From assembly GCF_000021565.1 (NCBI RefSeq), contig NC_012440.1, positions 1,318,210 to 1,382,209 of the forward strand: a stretch of 64,000 nucleotides of DNA. Reading direction: 5' to 3'. This document shows positions 53,313 through 63,600 of this stretch, one piece after another. Within the stretch, counting starts at the first letter, position 1. Every line of letters begins with the position of its first letter. The translations under genes were made by a program, and so were the position numbers. Below the pieces are notes generated by a model. The model saw only the letters and a program-made list of their open reading frames with translations. It made no database searches and was not told the origin of the DNA. This stretch comes from Persephonella marina EX-H1. GTDB taxonomy: Bacteria > Aquificota > Aquificia > Aquificales > Hydrogenothermaceae.

Positions 53313-54389
53313 TTGGCAGAAGTTTTAAAGAAGATCGCTGAGAGAGCAACGGAGAAAACAAATATCAGGCTGATTCCAAGGAATGTTGAGAGAATACTGG
53401 CGGCACTTCAGGTAACATCGGATTTCTGGAAGGTTGTTGATTATTCTGATCTGCCTGTTCCAGCAGCATCTGAGATATCAAAAGGTCTTATTGAGGAAGG
53501 GTTTGTAAAGGTAGAGAATGATGAGCTCTTTCTTACAGAAAAAGGGTTAAACCTTGTTAAAGAGTTAAATATACCACCATATGTTGATTATACATGTCAG
53601 GCTTGTGAGGGAAGAGGAATACCATTTTATGCAAATAAAGAATGGTACAGAACGTTTGTTGAGCTTGCTAAAGACAGACCGAAGGCTATACAGGAGTATG
53701 ATCAGGGGTCTGTTACTCCAGAGACAACAGTTTCAAGAGTTTTATTCCTTGACTCAAGGGAAGACCTTAGAAACAGGGATATACTTGTTATGGGTGCTGA
53801 GGATGATCTGACAGGACTTGCTGTTGCATTAACAGGTCTTCCAAGAAGGGTTCTAATACTTGATATAGATGAGAGAGCTATTGATTTTGATAACAGAATA
53901 TTCAAGGAGCTTGGAATAGACAACGCAGAGGCTATAAGATTTGATCTTAGAAATCCATTCCCAGAAGAATGGATAGGAGCTTTTGATGTTTTTATAACTG
54001 ATCCACCGGAAACAGTTAAAGCTTTTAAAGCGTTTATAGCAAGAGGTATAGCATCACTTAAAGGGGAAGGTTCTGCAGGATACTTTGGACTCACTCTCAG
54101 AGATTCTTCTTTAAACAGATGGCAGAAATTCCAGAAAGCACTCATAAATGATTACGGAATGGTAATAACAGATATCGTTCAGGACTTTAACGCATATATG
54201 AACTGGGAGTACCACAGTGAAACAAGAGCTCAGAAAGTTGCTCCGGTAAATAAAGGACCATCAGATATATGGTACAGATCAGCATGGTACAGAATAGAGG
54301 CAATGCCAGGATTCAAAGGTGAAAATATCCAGATAAAAGATGAGGTCTTCAGGGAGCTTTACTTAGACGAAGAAGGATCAACAACATAA
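53313..54389 (+). CDS. bpsA: N4-bis(aminopropyl)spermidine synthase (branched-chain polyamine synthase)
   Basis: About 358 residues from TTG 53313, with AAAGGAGG just upstream; an earlier ATG at 53247 would overlap speE by 52 bases and lacks support. N-terminal winged-helix-like part (residues about 20-85), a CQAC pair, then a Rossmann domain: ILVMGAEDDLTGLAVAL, ILDIDERAIDFDNRI and VFITDPPETVKAF. GAEDD matches the Gly-Asp-Asp-Asp-type active-site motif known from Thermococcus BpsA. Makes quaternary branched polyamines that protect nucleic acids at high temperature. Second gene of speE-bpsA, ended by a terminator. Confidence 0.87.
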   Translation: MAEVLKKIAERATEKTNIRLIPRNVERILAALQVTSDFWKVVDYSDLPVPAASEISKGLIEEGFVKVENDELFLTEKGLNLVKELNIPPYVDYTCQACEGRGIPFYANKEWYRTFVELAKDRPKAIQEYDQGSVTPETTVSRVLFLDSREDLRNRDILVMGAEDDLTGLAVALTGLPRRVLILDIDERAIDFDNRIFKELGIDNAEAIRFDLRNPFPEEWIGAFDVFITDPPETVKAFKAFIARGIASLKGEGSAGYFGLTLRDSSLNRWQKFQKALINDYGMVITDIVQDFNAYMNWEYHSETRAQKVAPVNKGPSDIWYRSAWYRIEAMPGFKGENIQIKDEVFRELYLDEEGSTT

Positions 54390-54395
54390 AACACG

Positions 54396-54415
54396 GGGGC
54401 TTTAAGCCCCTTTTT
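54396..54415 (+). terminator. Intrinsic terminator after bpsA
   Basis: GGGGCT-TTA-AGCCCC (54396-54410) followed by TTTTT. Six bases after the bpsA stop codon. Confidence 0.9.
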
Positions 54416-54494
54416 GTATATCATCTATTCAGAGAGAAATGACACTCAATGTTAAAGAAGATCTAAATGTCTGCTCACTTTTTTAGTATCCAGC

Positions 54495-54553
54495 TTGACA
54501 TATTAATATTTTGCTCCTATATATTAGGAATATAGTCCCAAAAAATATAGGAG
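54495..54553 (+). promoter_or_regulatory. Promoter of the AAA/DUF4143 gene with inverted repeats over -10 and ribosome site
   Basis: Perfect TTGACA (54495-54500), 17-base spacer, TATATA (54518-54523). CTCCTATAT (54514-54522) covers the -10 box, and its exact inverse ATATAGGAG (54545-54553) contains the AGGAG ribosome site. A nested repeat CTATAT-N7-ATATAG lies at 54517-54535. The layout suggests an operator for an autoregulator or an antisense-type element. The stretch 54416-54494 holds nothing else that I recognise. Confidence 0.6.
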
Positions 54554-54554
54554 T

Positions 54555-55763
54555 ATGATCCTGAAATTTAAGAGGCATTTGGAAGATATCTTAAAAGATG
54601 CGGTAAAAACCTTTCCTGCTATTTTCATCTCAGGAGCAAGGCAGACCGGTAAATCCACATTATCCATAGAACTTTGCAGTAATTATATAACTTTTGACGA
54701 TATAAATGCATACCTTTCAGCTAAAAATGATCCGGTTAACTTCATTATGCAGATAAAAACTCCTGTAGTTTTAGATGAAGTCCAGAAAGTACCAGAAGTT
54801 TTTGAGGCTATTAAGAAAAGAATAGATACAAACAGAAAACCTAATGAGTTTATTCTAACTGGTTCTGTAAATATTCTCAGGTTTAGAAAAGTAAAAGAGA
54901 GTTTAGCAGGTAGATTGGCTATATTTGAGCTTTATCCTTTATCTATCTTTGAGGTTTTTAATAAAAAAGAGAATCTGATTGAAAAAATCTTTTCAGGAAA
55001 ATTTTTAGAAGAAAGTAGAAGTAACTTATCCTTTGATGACCTGCTTGGCTTTATATTAAAGGGCGGTTTTCCAGAGATACATAAGATAGAATCAGAAAAG
55101 ATGAGATACATATGGTTTAGCTCTTATGTCAGCACTTATATAGAAAAGGATGTTCTGGAGCTGGGAGAGATCAGAAATATAGATAAATTTTTAACTCTTT
55201 TGAATATTATCTCTTCCTATTCAGGGAATTTAATAAACAAATCAAAGATTTCCCAGTTTGCTGGTATTGATAATAAAACGTTAGATTATTATCTTAATTT
55301 ACTTCAGCTTATATACCAGATAAAATTCCTGAGACCCTTCAGTCAGAACGTTAAAAAAAGATTTATCAAAACTCCAAAGATCTATTTTAATGATACAGGA
55401 CTTCTATGTTATCTGCTTGGAATTACTTCTATCAACGAGCTAAAAAAACATATCTACTTTGGCAATATTGTAGAAACATTTATGTTTAATGAGTTTTTAA
55501 AACATTCAGCCTGTTCTCAATATCCAGTGGAGATTTTCTTTTACAGAACTACAGACAAAAAGGAGATAGATTTTATACTGAAATACAGAGGAGAGTATAT
55601 TGCTGTTGAACTGAAAACTTCATCAACTGTTTCAGAAAAGGATTTCTTACCAATGAAGGATATTTACAGCCTGCTAAAATATGGGATTGTTCTGTATAAA
55701 GGGGATAGAGTTTTTTCATTTGGTGACAGATTTTTTGCGGTTCCATTTAAAAATATCTTTTAA
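54555..55763 (+). CDS. ATP-binding protein, AAA_14/DUF4143 family
   Basis: 402 residues. Walker A SGARQTGKSTLS at about residues 25-36, Walker B VVLDEVQKVPE, sensor FILTGSVN. The DUF4143 part follows (YFNDTGLLCYLLG) with a C-terminal nuclease-like core FYRTTDKKEIDFIL and VELKTSS, resembling PD-(D/E)xK folds. These ATPases are common, often horizontally spread, and have no agreed function. It stands alone between the bpsA terminator and the acnB promoter. The AGGAG site is only one base from the ATG, so initiation may be weak or the start slightly different. Confidence 0.85.
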   Translation: MILKFKRHLEDILKDAVKTFPAIFISGARQTGKSTLSIELCSNYITFDDINAYLSAKNDPVNFIMQIKTPVVLDEVQKVPEVFEAIKKRIDTNRKPNEFILTGSVNILRFRKVKESLAGRLAIFELYPLSIFEVFNKKENLIEKIFSGKFLEESRSNLSFDDLLGFILKGGFPEIHKIESEKMRYIWFSSYVSTYIEKDVLELGEIRNIDKFLTLLNIISSYSGNLINKSKISQFAGIDNKTLDYYLNLLQLIYQIKFLRPFSQNVKKRFIKTPKIYFNDTGLLCYLLGITSINELKKHIYFGNIVETFMFNEFLKHSACSQYPVEIFFYRTTDKKEIDFILKYRGEYIAVELKTSSTVSEKDFLPMKDIYSLLKYGIVLYKGDRVFSFGDRFFAVPFKNIF

Positions 55764-55777
55764 AGGTGATCGTTTTT

Positions 55778-55818
55778 TCAAACACTGTTTGATTTTTCCA
55801 ACGGAAGGATTATATAAT
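55778..55818 (+). promoter_or_regulatory. Promoter of acnB with palindromic operator over the -35 box
   Basis: TTGATT (55789-55794), 18-base spacer, perfect TATAAT (55813-55818). Palindrome TCAAACA-C-TGTTTGA (55778-55792, seven-base arms) overlaps the -35 box. Bases 55779-55797 are identical to 13286-13304 before nuoH. Confidence 0.72.
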
Positions 55819-55855
55819 AATCAGTCTAATAAAAACTAATTTGGAGAGGTGTAAA

Positions 55856-58447
55856 ATGGGCTTTTTAGAGGAATACAGAAAGCATGTTGAGGAAAGGGCT
55901 AAGCTCGGAATACCGCCACTTCCTTTAAATGCTAAACAGGTTGAAGAGCTGATAAAACTTCTTCAGCAGGTTCCTATCGTTGAGGAAGAGTACCTGATGG
56001 ATCTTTTCCTTAACAGAGTTCCACCAGGTGTTGATGATGCTGCATTTGTTAAAGCTAAATTCCTGGCTGATATAATTGAAGGTGAGAAATCTTCTCCGGC
56101 TATCACTCCTGTTCACGCAGTTCAGATACTTGGAACAATGCTTGGGGGATACAACGTAGAACCGCTCGTAAAGGCACTTTCCCATAAAGATGAGGAGATA
56201 GCTAAGGAGGCTGCTAAAGCTCTTAAAAATATACTCCTTGTTTATGATTACTTTAATGATGTTGTTGAGCTTGCAAAATCTGGAAATAAGTATGCTCAGG
56301 AAGTTCTTGAAAGCTGGGCAAATGCTGAATGGTTCACATCAAAAGATCCTCTTCCTGAGAAGATAACTGTAACTGTTTTCAAGGTTCCAGGTGAGACTAA
56401 CACTGACGATCTCTCACCTGCGAGGGAGGCATCAACAAGAAGTGATATTCCATTACACGCATTATCAATGCTCCAGGCAAAGATGCCTGATGCGATAAAA
56501 ACAATCCAGGAGTTAAAGAAAAAAGGACATCCGGTTGCATTTGTAGGTGACGTTGTTGGAACTGGATCTTCAAGAAAGTCTGCAACAAACTCTCTTATGT
56601 GGTGGATTGGTGAAGATATACCTTATGTTCCAAATAAGAGAAGAGGTGGAGTTGTAATAGGTGGTGTTATAGCTCCGATATTCTTCAACACATGGGAGGA
56701 CTCAGGAGGTCTTCCAATAATAGCTGATGTTTCTAAGCTTGAGACGGGAGATGTTATTGATATATACCCTTACGAAGGAAAGATCGTTAAAAATGGTGAG
56801 GTTGTTGCCACATTTGAGCTTAAGCCAAACACACTTCCGGACGAGGTTAGAGCTGGCGGAAGAATCCCGTTAATTATCGGAAGAAATCTTACAAGAAAGG
56901 CAAGGGAAGTACTTGGAATGCCTGAAGAGCAGATATTTATAAGACCAGAGCAGCCACCTGAGAAGGAAGGTGTTGGTTATACACTTGCCCAGAAGATGGT
57001 AGGTAGAGCATGTGGAATGGAAGGTGTAAGACCTGGAATGTATGTTGAGCCTCAGGTCTTAACTGTTGGTTCTCAGGACACAACAGGAGCTATGACAAGG
57101 GATGAGATAAAAGAGCTCGCTGCCCTCTCATTTGGAGCAGACCTTGTTATGCAGTCATTCTGTCACACAGCTGCTTATCCAAAGCCGGCAGATGTTAAGC
57201 TCCAGATGACACTTCCACAGTTCATCATAAAGAGAGGCGGTGTATCTCTCAGACCTGGAGATGGTGTTATACACTCATGGCTTAACAGAATGGTTCTCCC
57301 AGATACTGTTGGAACAGGTGCTGACTCACATACAAGATTCCCAATAGGTATATCATTCCCTGCGGGTTCTGGACTTGTTGCATTTGCTGCAGTTACAGGA
57401 ACAATGCCTCTGAATATGCCAGAATCAGTTCTTGTCAGATTTAAAGGTGAGATACAGCCAGGAATTACAGTCAGAGATCTTGTAAATGCAATTCCTTACT
57501 ATGCTATAAAACAGGGACTTTTAACTGTAGAGAAGAAAGGTAAGAAGAACATATTTGCAGGAAGAATACTTGAGATAGAGGGTCTTGAAAATCTCAAGGT
57601 TGAGCAGGCTTTTGAGCTTTCTGACGCTTCAGCAGAGAGAAGTGCTGCTGCATGTACTGTAAAACTGAACAAAGAGCCTGTTATTGAGTACATACAGTCA
57701 AATATAAAACTCCTTGAGAAGATGATAGAGGCTGGCTATCAGGATGCAAGAACACTCCAGAGAAGAATAGACAAGATGAAGGCATGGCTTGACAATCCTG
57801 AGCTTCTTGAGGCGGATGAGAATGCTGAGTACGCTGCTGTTATAGAGATAGATCTCAATGAGATAAAAGAGCCTATACTCGCATGTCCAAACGATCCTGA
57901 TGATGTTGCAACACTCTCAGAGGTTTTAGCAGATGAGAGAAGACCTAAGAATATAGATGAGGTGTTTGTAGGATCATGTATGACAAATATCGGACACTTC
58001 AGAGCAGTTGGTGAGATACTTAGAGGAGAAGGACAGATACCAACAAGGCTGTGGATAGTTCCACCTACAAAGATGGACGAGAGACAGCTTATAGAGGAAG
58101 GTTACTACAACATTTACGGTGTTGCAGGTGCGAGAACTGAGGTTCCGGGATGTTCACTCTGTATGGGTAACCAGGCAAGGGTTAAGGACGGTGCTATAGT
58201 CATGTCAACATCAACAAGAAACTTTGACAACAGAATGGGTAAAGATGCTAAGGTTTACCTTGGATCTGCTGAGATATCTGCTATGTGTGCTATACTTGGA
58301 AGACTTCCAACAGTTGAGGAGTACCACAAATTTATGGAAGAGAAGATAGCTGGAAAAGAAGATCAGATCTACAAATTCCTGAACTTCCATGAGCTCTCAG
58401 ATGAGGAACTTGATATTCTCGTAGCTGACGCTTTATACACATTCTGA
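55856..58447 (+). CDS. acnB: Aconitate hydratase B
   Basis: 863 residues from ATG 55856, which is preceded by GGAGAGGT; a TTG at 55841 would overlap that site. N-terminal HEAT-like domain (residues 1-160), swivel domain ([31 protein letters not shown]), then the 4Fe-4S domains: [28 protein letters not shown] and [13 protein letters not shown] with the cluster cysteines. Interconverts citrate and isocitrate. In an autotrophic Aquificota it would serve the reductive TCA cycle. Single gene between its own promoter and a terminator. Confidence 0.96.
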   Translation: MGFLEEYRKHVEERAKLGIPPLPLNAKQVEELIKLLQQVPIVEEEYLMDLFLNRVPPGVDDAAFVKAKFLADIIEGEKSSPAITPVHAVQILGTMLGGYNVEPLVKALSHKDEEIAKEAAKALKNILLVYDYFNDVVELAKSGNKYAQEVLESWANAEWFTSKDPLPEKITVTVFKVPGETNTDDLSPAREASTRSDIPLHALSMLQAKMPDAIKTIQELKKKGHPVAFVGDVVGTGSSRKSATNSLMWWIGEDIPYVPNKRRGGVVIGGVIAPIFFNTWEDSGGLPIIADVSKLETGDVIDIYPYEGKIVKNGEVVATFELKPNTLPDEVRAGGRIPLIIGRNLTRKAREVLGMPEEQIFIRPEQPPEKEGVGYTLAQKMVGRACGMEGVRPGMYVEPQVLTVGSQDTTGAMTRDEIKELAALSFGADLVMQSFCHTAAYPKPADVKLQMTLPQFIIKRGGVSLRPGDGVIHSWLNRMVLPDTVGTGADSHTRFPIGISFPAGSGLVAFAAVTGTMPLNMPESVLVRFKGEIQPGITVRDLVNAIPYYAIKQGLLTVEKKGKKNIFAGRILEIEGLENLKVEQAFELSDASAERSAAACTVKLNKEPVIEYIQSNIKLLEKMIEAGYQDARTLQRRIDKMKAWLDNPELLEADENAEYAAVIEIDLNEIKEPILACPNDPDDVATLSEVLADERRPKNIDEVFVGSCMTNIGHFRAVGEILRGEGQIPTRLWIVPPTKMDERQLIEEGYYNIYGVAGARTEVPGCSLCMGNQARVKDGAIVMSTSTRNFDNRMGKDAKVYLGSAEISAMCAILGRLPTVEEYHKFMEEKIAGKEDQIYKFLNFHELSDEELDILVADALYTF

Positions 58448-58451
58448 TATA

Positions 58452-58473
58452 AGGGGCTTTAAGCCCCCTTTTT
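58452..58473 (+). terminator. Intrinsic terminator after acnB
   Basis: AGGGGCT-TTA-AGCCCCC with a following T run (to 58473). Five bases after the stop codon. Confidence 0.9.
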
Positions 58474-58526
58474 CTAATTAAACCCATCCTTTCTTCCGAA
58501 AGTGTTATAAAAGTCTGGAGAAAGGT

Positions 58527-59741
58527 ATGGGTTATATCTCTGTATGTATCATTCAGGAAGATCCAAAAAGTCTGAAAGAGACAGTTGAATCCCTTGAAGG
58601 AAATGGAAAGTTTATCAAAGAGATAATATACACAGGGGAAGACCAGAAGATTCCTGATATAAAATATCTCAACCAGTACTCTGAAAATAGAGCCTTTCTT
58701 AGAAATAAATGTATCCAGAATGCTACAGGCGATTTAATACTATGGCTTTCTGACACAACACAGCTTGAAGATACAACACTTGAAGAGTACGATCAGGTTT
58801 TAAAAGAGTTTCCAGATGTAGATATCATATATCCAAATGAGATAGTTGTAGACCTTAATGGTGAAGAGAATATCAAGAACTACAAGGACTGGTATGGAAA
58901 TGAGATTGAGCTTATACAGGGACTTACCCTGGAAAGTTATATCCCACAGTGGGGGGTTCTCACAAGAAGGGATCTTTTTGAAAAAACAGGTCTGTTTGAT
59001 GAGGATTTTGAGGATTATGAGTTTTACAGACTTTTAGCTTTAAATCTTAAAGGTATAAAGCTTAAGCATTCTGAGGAGAGTTTTGTAACAAACCGGATAA
59101 CAGAAAGCTTCATAGACACATCCTACAGATCAAAAACCTTACGTGATACTTTAAATCTTTATGACTGGAAAAGGGAGATATTTCCCCTTTTAAAATGGGA
59201 TGAGAATGAGAAGCTTGCTTTAACCACAGCCTATACAACGATAGGGGATAAACTGAAAAAGTACCTTGATCTTTTAAACGCATCAGAGTATTACAGAAAA
59301 GCTATCCTGACATTTCATAACCAGTACTCTTTAAAAAAGCTTATAGATACTTTTATCTCAATGGGGGAGTTTGATAAGGCATTATATCTTACTGAGGAAC
59401 AGGGACTGGAAGAGGAGGAGGTTAAAAATTACAGAACATTTATAGAGAATATCAAAAAACTTATAGACAGACTTGAAGATCTTGTTAAAGAAGGAAAGAT
59501 AAAGGATGTTCTTACTTCCATAAATGATGTTGTGAGCGTTTATGAGGGAGCACCTGTCTATAATATTTTAGGCGTGGTTCATTTCATTCTTAAGGATTAT
59601 GAAAACTCCTTCAGATTTTTAACAAAAGCTGTTACTATGAACCCATTAAAAGAGGAGTATGTAGAAAATCTTTTTGATGTTGGAAGATTAATTAACAGAG
59701 AAGAGAAAGTCTATTCCCTTCTTGAGAGACTCAGACCTTAA
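58527..59741 (+). CDS. Glycosyltransferase-2-like protein with TPR C-terminal region
   Basis: 404 residues. The first 220 or so resemble a GT-A family 2 glycosyltransferase (ISVCIIQEDPKSLKETVESL; FLRNKCIQNATGDLILWLSD), but the usual DxD at the end of that strand reads SDT, so sugar-nucleotide/metal binding is uncertain. Residues about 240-400 are helical repeats of TPR type (YYRKAILTFHNQYSLKKLID; MGEFDKALYLTEEQG; YENSFRFLTKAV). No signal peptide or membrane segment. The TCTGGAGAAAGG site precedes ATG 58527. Acceptor unknown; a scaffold without activity is possible. Confidence 0.7.
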   Translation: MGYISVCIIQEDPKSLKETVESLEGNGKFIKEIIYTGEDQKIPDIKYLNQYSENRAFLRNKCIQNATGDLILWLSDTTQLEDTTLEEYDQVLKEFPDVDIIYPNEIVVDLNGEENIKNYKDWYGNEIELIQGLTLESYIPQWGVLTRRDLFEKTGLFDEDFEDYEFYRLLALNLKGIKLKHSEESFVTNRITESFIDTSYRSKTLRDTLNLYDWKREIFPLLKWDENEKLALTTAYTTIGDKLKKYLDLLNASEYYRKAILTFHNQYSLKKLIDTFISMGEFDKALYLTEEQGLEEEEVKNYRTFIENIKKLIDRLEDLVKEGKIKDVLTSINDVVSVYEGAPVYNILGVVHFILKDYENSFRFLTKAVTMNPLKEEYVENLFDVGRLINREEKVYSLLERLRP

Positions 59742-59788
59742 ACTTCACAGATTTTTTACTAATTTTTCTGTAAAATATTAGAAATAAA

Positions 59789-59804
59789 AATAAGAATTAT
59801 TCTC
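59789..59804 (+). promoter_or_regulatory. Short palindrome just upstream of the carbonic anhydrase gene
   Basis: AGAAT-T-ATTCT (59793-59803) sits within AATAAGAATTATTCTC, directly before the AAGGAGG ribosome site. A -10-like TAAAAT lies at 59771-59776, without a clear -35. The A/T palindrome resembles Fur-family sites only loosely. Confidence 0.25.
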
Positions 59805-59818
59805 AAGGAGGTATAGGT

Positions 59819-60550
59819 ATGAAAAAATTTGTAGTCGGGCTTTCATCTCTTGTACTTGCAACATCTTCATTTGCAGGTGGTGGCTGGAGTTATCACGGGG
59901 AACACGGACCGGAACATTGGGGCGATCTAAAAGATGAATACATAATGTGTAAGATCGGTAAAAATCAGTCTCCGGTAGATATAAACAGAATAGTTGATGC
60001 GAAATTAAAACCTATAAAGATAGAATACAGAGCAGGTGCAACAAAGGTATTAAATAATGGACACACAATAAAAGTTTCTTACGAACCGGGAAGTTATATA
60101 GTTGTTGATGGGATAAAATTTGAGCTGAAGCAGTTTCATTTCCACGCACCAAGTGAGCATAAATTAAAAGGACAGCATTACCCGTTTGAGGCTCATTTTG
60201 TTCATGCAGATAAGCATGGTAACCTTGCTGTTATAGGTGTTTTCTTTAAAGAAGGAAGAGAAAATCCTATCTTAGAAAAGATATGGAAAGTTATGCCTGA
60301 AAATGCAGGCGAAGAGGTTAAACTTGCACACAAGATAAATGCTGAAGATTTACTGCCAAAGGATAGAGATTACTACAGATACAGCGGTTCTTTAACTACT
60401 CCACCATGTTCTGAAGGTGTAAGATGGATAGTTATGGAAGAGGAGATGGAGATGTCAAAGGAGCAGATTGAGAAGTTCAGAAAGATTATGGGTGGAGATA
60501 CAAACAGACCGGTTCAGCCTTTAAATGCAAGAATGATTATGGAAAAATAG
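59819..60550 (+). CDS. Periplasmic alpha-carbonic anhydrase
   Basis: 243 residues. Signal peptide 1-19 ending SSFA. Zinc ligands H107, H109 (QFHFHAPSEH) and H126 (FEAHFVHAD); SLTTPPCSEGVRWIV is the substrate-pocket signature. C44 and C197 can form the disulphide typical of bacterial alpha enzymes. Hydrates CO2 to bicarbonate in the periplasm. The sequence agrees with my memory of the very heat-stable Persephonella marina enzyme. Neighbouring acnB and the autotrophic lifestyle suggest a role in carbon supply or pH balance. Confidence 0.96.
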   Translation: MKKFVVGLSSLVLATSSFAGGGWSYHGEHGPEHWGDLKDEYIMCKIGKNQSPVDINRIVDAKLKPIKIEYRAGATKVLNNGHTIKVSYEPGSYIVVDGIKFELKQFHFHAPSEHKLKGQHYPFEAHFVHADKHGNLAVIGVFFKEGRENPILEKIWKVMPENAGEEVKLAHKINAEDLLPKDRDYYRYSGSLTTPPCSEGVRWIVMEEEMEMSKEQIEKFRKIMGGDTNRPVQPLNARMIMEK

Positions 60551-60554
60551 TTTA

Positions 60555-60579
60555 AAGCCCCTTTTAAGGGGCTTGTTTT
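60555..60579 (+). terminator. Intrinsic terminator after carbonic anhydrase
   Basis: AAGCCCC (60555-60561), six-base loop TTTTAA, GGGGCTT (60568-60574), then GTTTT. Same arms as the other GGGGCT hairpins, in the opposite order. Confidence 0.85.
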
Positions 60580-60678
60580 CTTACCCGTTTTAAGGGTATT
60601 TATGATAAATATCAGGAAAATTTATCTGATATATATTAATTATATTTAGATCGTACTTTTTATTTTAAGGAGGTTTAT

Positions 60679-63600
60679 ATGAAAACTGTTCTTGATGTGC
60701 TGTTCTCAATGAAAACCACCATTATCCTGATGTTAATATTTGGTGCTGCTGTTGGTATAGCAACTTTTATTGAAAATGATTTTGGTAGAGAGACAGCTTA
60801 CGTTATTGTTTATGGCTCTAAATGGCTTGAGTTTGTAATGGTTCTTTTAACAATAAATCTTATAGGTAACATATTTGTTTATAAGATGTGGCAGCCTAAA
60901 AAACTTCCTGTTTTTATATTCCATCTCTCCTTTGTATTTATCTTTATTGGAGCTGCTATAACGAGATATATAGGATACGAAGGAATGATGCATATAAGGG
61001 AGGGACAGTATCAGGACACTATGTACTCAAGGGATCCTTTCCTTCAGATAACAGCAGAAAAAGATGGTAAAAAATACCATAAAGAAGAACCTATGATGCT
61101 TTCAGCCATTGGCTTTAATGGGTTTGAGGAAAAGATTGATATTGATGGAAAACCTCTGATAGTAAGATATAAAAATTATATAAAAGGTGTCAAAACCCAG
61201 CTCCAGGAAGATCCAGAAGGAAAGCCAATTATCACATTGAAAGCATCATCAGGAATGGACACAGTTGATCTTACACTGAAAGAAGGAACTGTAGAAGATT
61301 TTGGAAGTTTTGTCTTCCTTTTTGAAAATCCTGATGAGTATAAAGGAAGGCTTGAAGGTAAGGATTTTGTTTTCTTCTATATTAAAGACGGTAAATTCTT
61401 CTTAAAATCAAACCTGCCTGTAAAATGGCTGAGAATGGCAGATCAGTCACAGGGAAGTATAGAGGCAGGAAAAGAGGCTGAGCTCCAGACAGGGACATTA
61501 TACTCTGTAAGCGGTCTTAACTTTGTAGTGAGACAGGCTCTTCTTAAAGGAAAAGAAAAGGTAGTTCCTCTTCCAAGGGACAGAAAGGTTCTTCAAAACA
61601 GTTCTGTTCTATCCGCTCTTTTTGTTGATGTTGAGTATGATGGAAATAAAAAGGAAGTTGTACTTCTTGGAAGAGGTGGTGGTACACCTGGAATTCCTGC
61701 TGATATCCAGATAGGAGATCTTAAGGTTTCTCTTGTCTGGGGAGCAACAGTTATAAAACTTCCATTCCAGATATACCTTGAGGATTTTGTTCTTGAAAAA
61801 TATCCAGGTTCAAATAAGGCTTCATCTTATGAGAGTCATGTTATTGTTATAGATGAAAGAAATGGTCTGAGAATGCCTTACAGAATTTATATGAACCATC
61901 CTCTTAACTACGGTGGTTATAAATTCTTCCAGATGTCCTATGATCCCGATGAAAAGGGGACAGTTCTTTCGGTAAATCATGATCCGGGGGTTCTTCCTAC
62001 CTACATAGGATACGGACTTTTAGCACTTGGACTTTTACTTAACCTGTTTAATCCAAAGAGCAGGTTCGGGAGGACTTTAAGAATGCTTAATAGAAATGAC
62101 AGTATGAGATCTTTACTTGCTTTATTATTCCTTCTCTTTTCAGTATCAACAGGAATCTCCCACGCTTACCCTGGTATGCAGGAAGATCAGAAGAAGGAAG
62201 ATGTATCTATTCCAAAAAAGGTTGATATGAACGAGATAATAAACACTGTTAAAAAGATTGACAGGGATCATGCCGATAAATTTGGAACAGTTCCTGTACA
62301 GAGCAGTGATGGAAGGATAAAACCTTTTGATACATTGTCACTTGAGGTTGTAAATAAGATACATGGTGGAGACACCATACTCGGTCTGAATCACAATCAG
62401 GTTGTCCTTGGAATGTTCCTTATGCCGGGACCCTGGCAGTATATAAAGATGATAAAGGTTAAACATCCAGCCATTAAAAAGGTTCTCGGTATTCCTCAGG
62501 ATGAAAAGTATTTTGCATTTATAGATGCCTATGATGAGAAAGGGATGTACAAGTTTGCCTCTGCTGTTGAACAGGCACAGAGGAAAAATCCTGCTGAAAG
62601 GAACACTTTTGATAAGGAGATATTAAAACTTGATGAAAGGCTGTACATATGCTATCTGGTTTTTACAGGGGAGATACTGAGAATATTCCCGAAGGAGAAC
62701 GATCCAAATAACACATGGTATGGTCCGAGGGATGCATTAACAACATTCCCTCAAAAACAGAAAGAGGAGATACAGTTAATACTCTCAAATTATATACACG
62801 GTGTTCAGCAGGGTTTAAAGAATGGAGACTGGACTAAGGCCAATATGGCTATAGATGATATAAAACAGTTTCAGAAAAAATACGGTTCAGCGGTTTTACC
62901 TTCAGAAACAAGACTTAAAGCTGAGATACTGTACAACAAGCTTATCATCTTTGAGAGACTTATACCTGTTTACTTCCTTATAGGTTTTATAGCCCTTGGT
63001 GTTATATTTGCCCAGATATTCAATCCAAGAAAGAACTTCCAGAAAGCAGGTCTTGTTATAGTTGTTTTACTTTTCCTTGCATTTTTAGTTCATACATTTG
63101 GCCTTGGTCTTAGATGGTATGTTGCCGATCATGCACCCTGGACTGATGCTTATGAATCAATGCTTTTCATATCTTGGGCTGTTGCACTTGCCGGTATAGT
63201 TTTTGCAAGAAAATCACTTTTTGTTCTTGCATCAACAGGTATATTTGCTGGTGTTTTCCTCTTTGCCGCTCATCTTGGATGGCTTGATCCTCAGATAACA
63301 ACAATAGTTCCAGTACTTAAATCTTACTGGCTTTTACTGCACGTTTCTGTTCTGACTGCGAGCTACGGATTCTTAGGACTTTCTGCCGTTCTTGGAATTC
63401 TTATACTCATACTTTTTGCTATTAAAAGCGAGAAATTACTTGGTAAGGAAAGGGTTAAAAGAATTGAGGAAGGTATAAAAGAGGCAATAAAGATAAATGA
63501 GCTTTCTCTGATAATAGGTCTCTCACTTATAATAGTAGGAAACTTCCTTGGTGCTATATGGGCTAATGAGTCATGGGGAAGATACTGGGGATGGGATCCA

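Noticed and set aside
59789-59804. A Fur or Zur box before the carbonic anhydrase gene
   Set aside because: Only an 11-base A/T palindrome is present; it does not reach the 19-base Fur-type consensus and could be chance in AT-rich DNA. It is listed only as a low-confidence palindrome.
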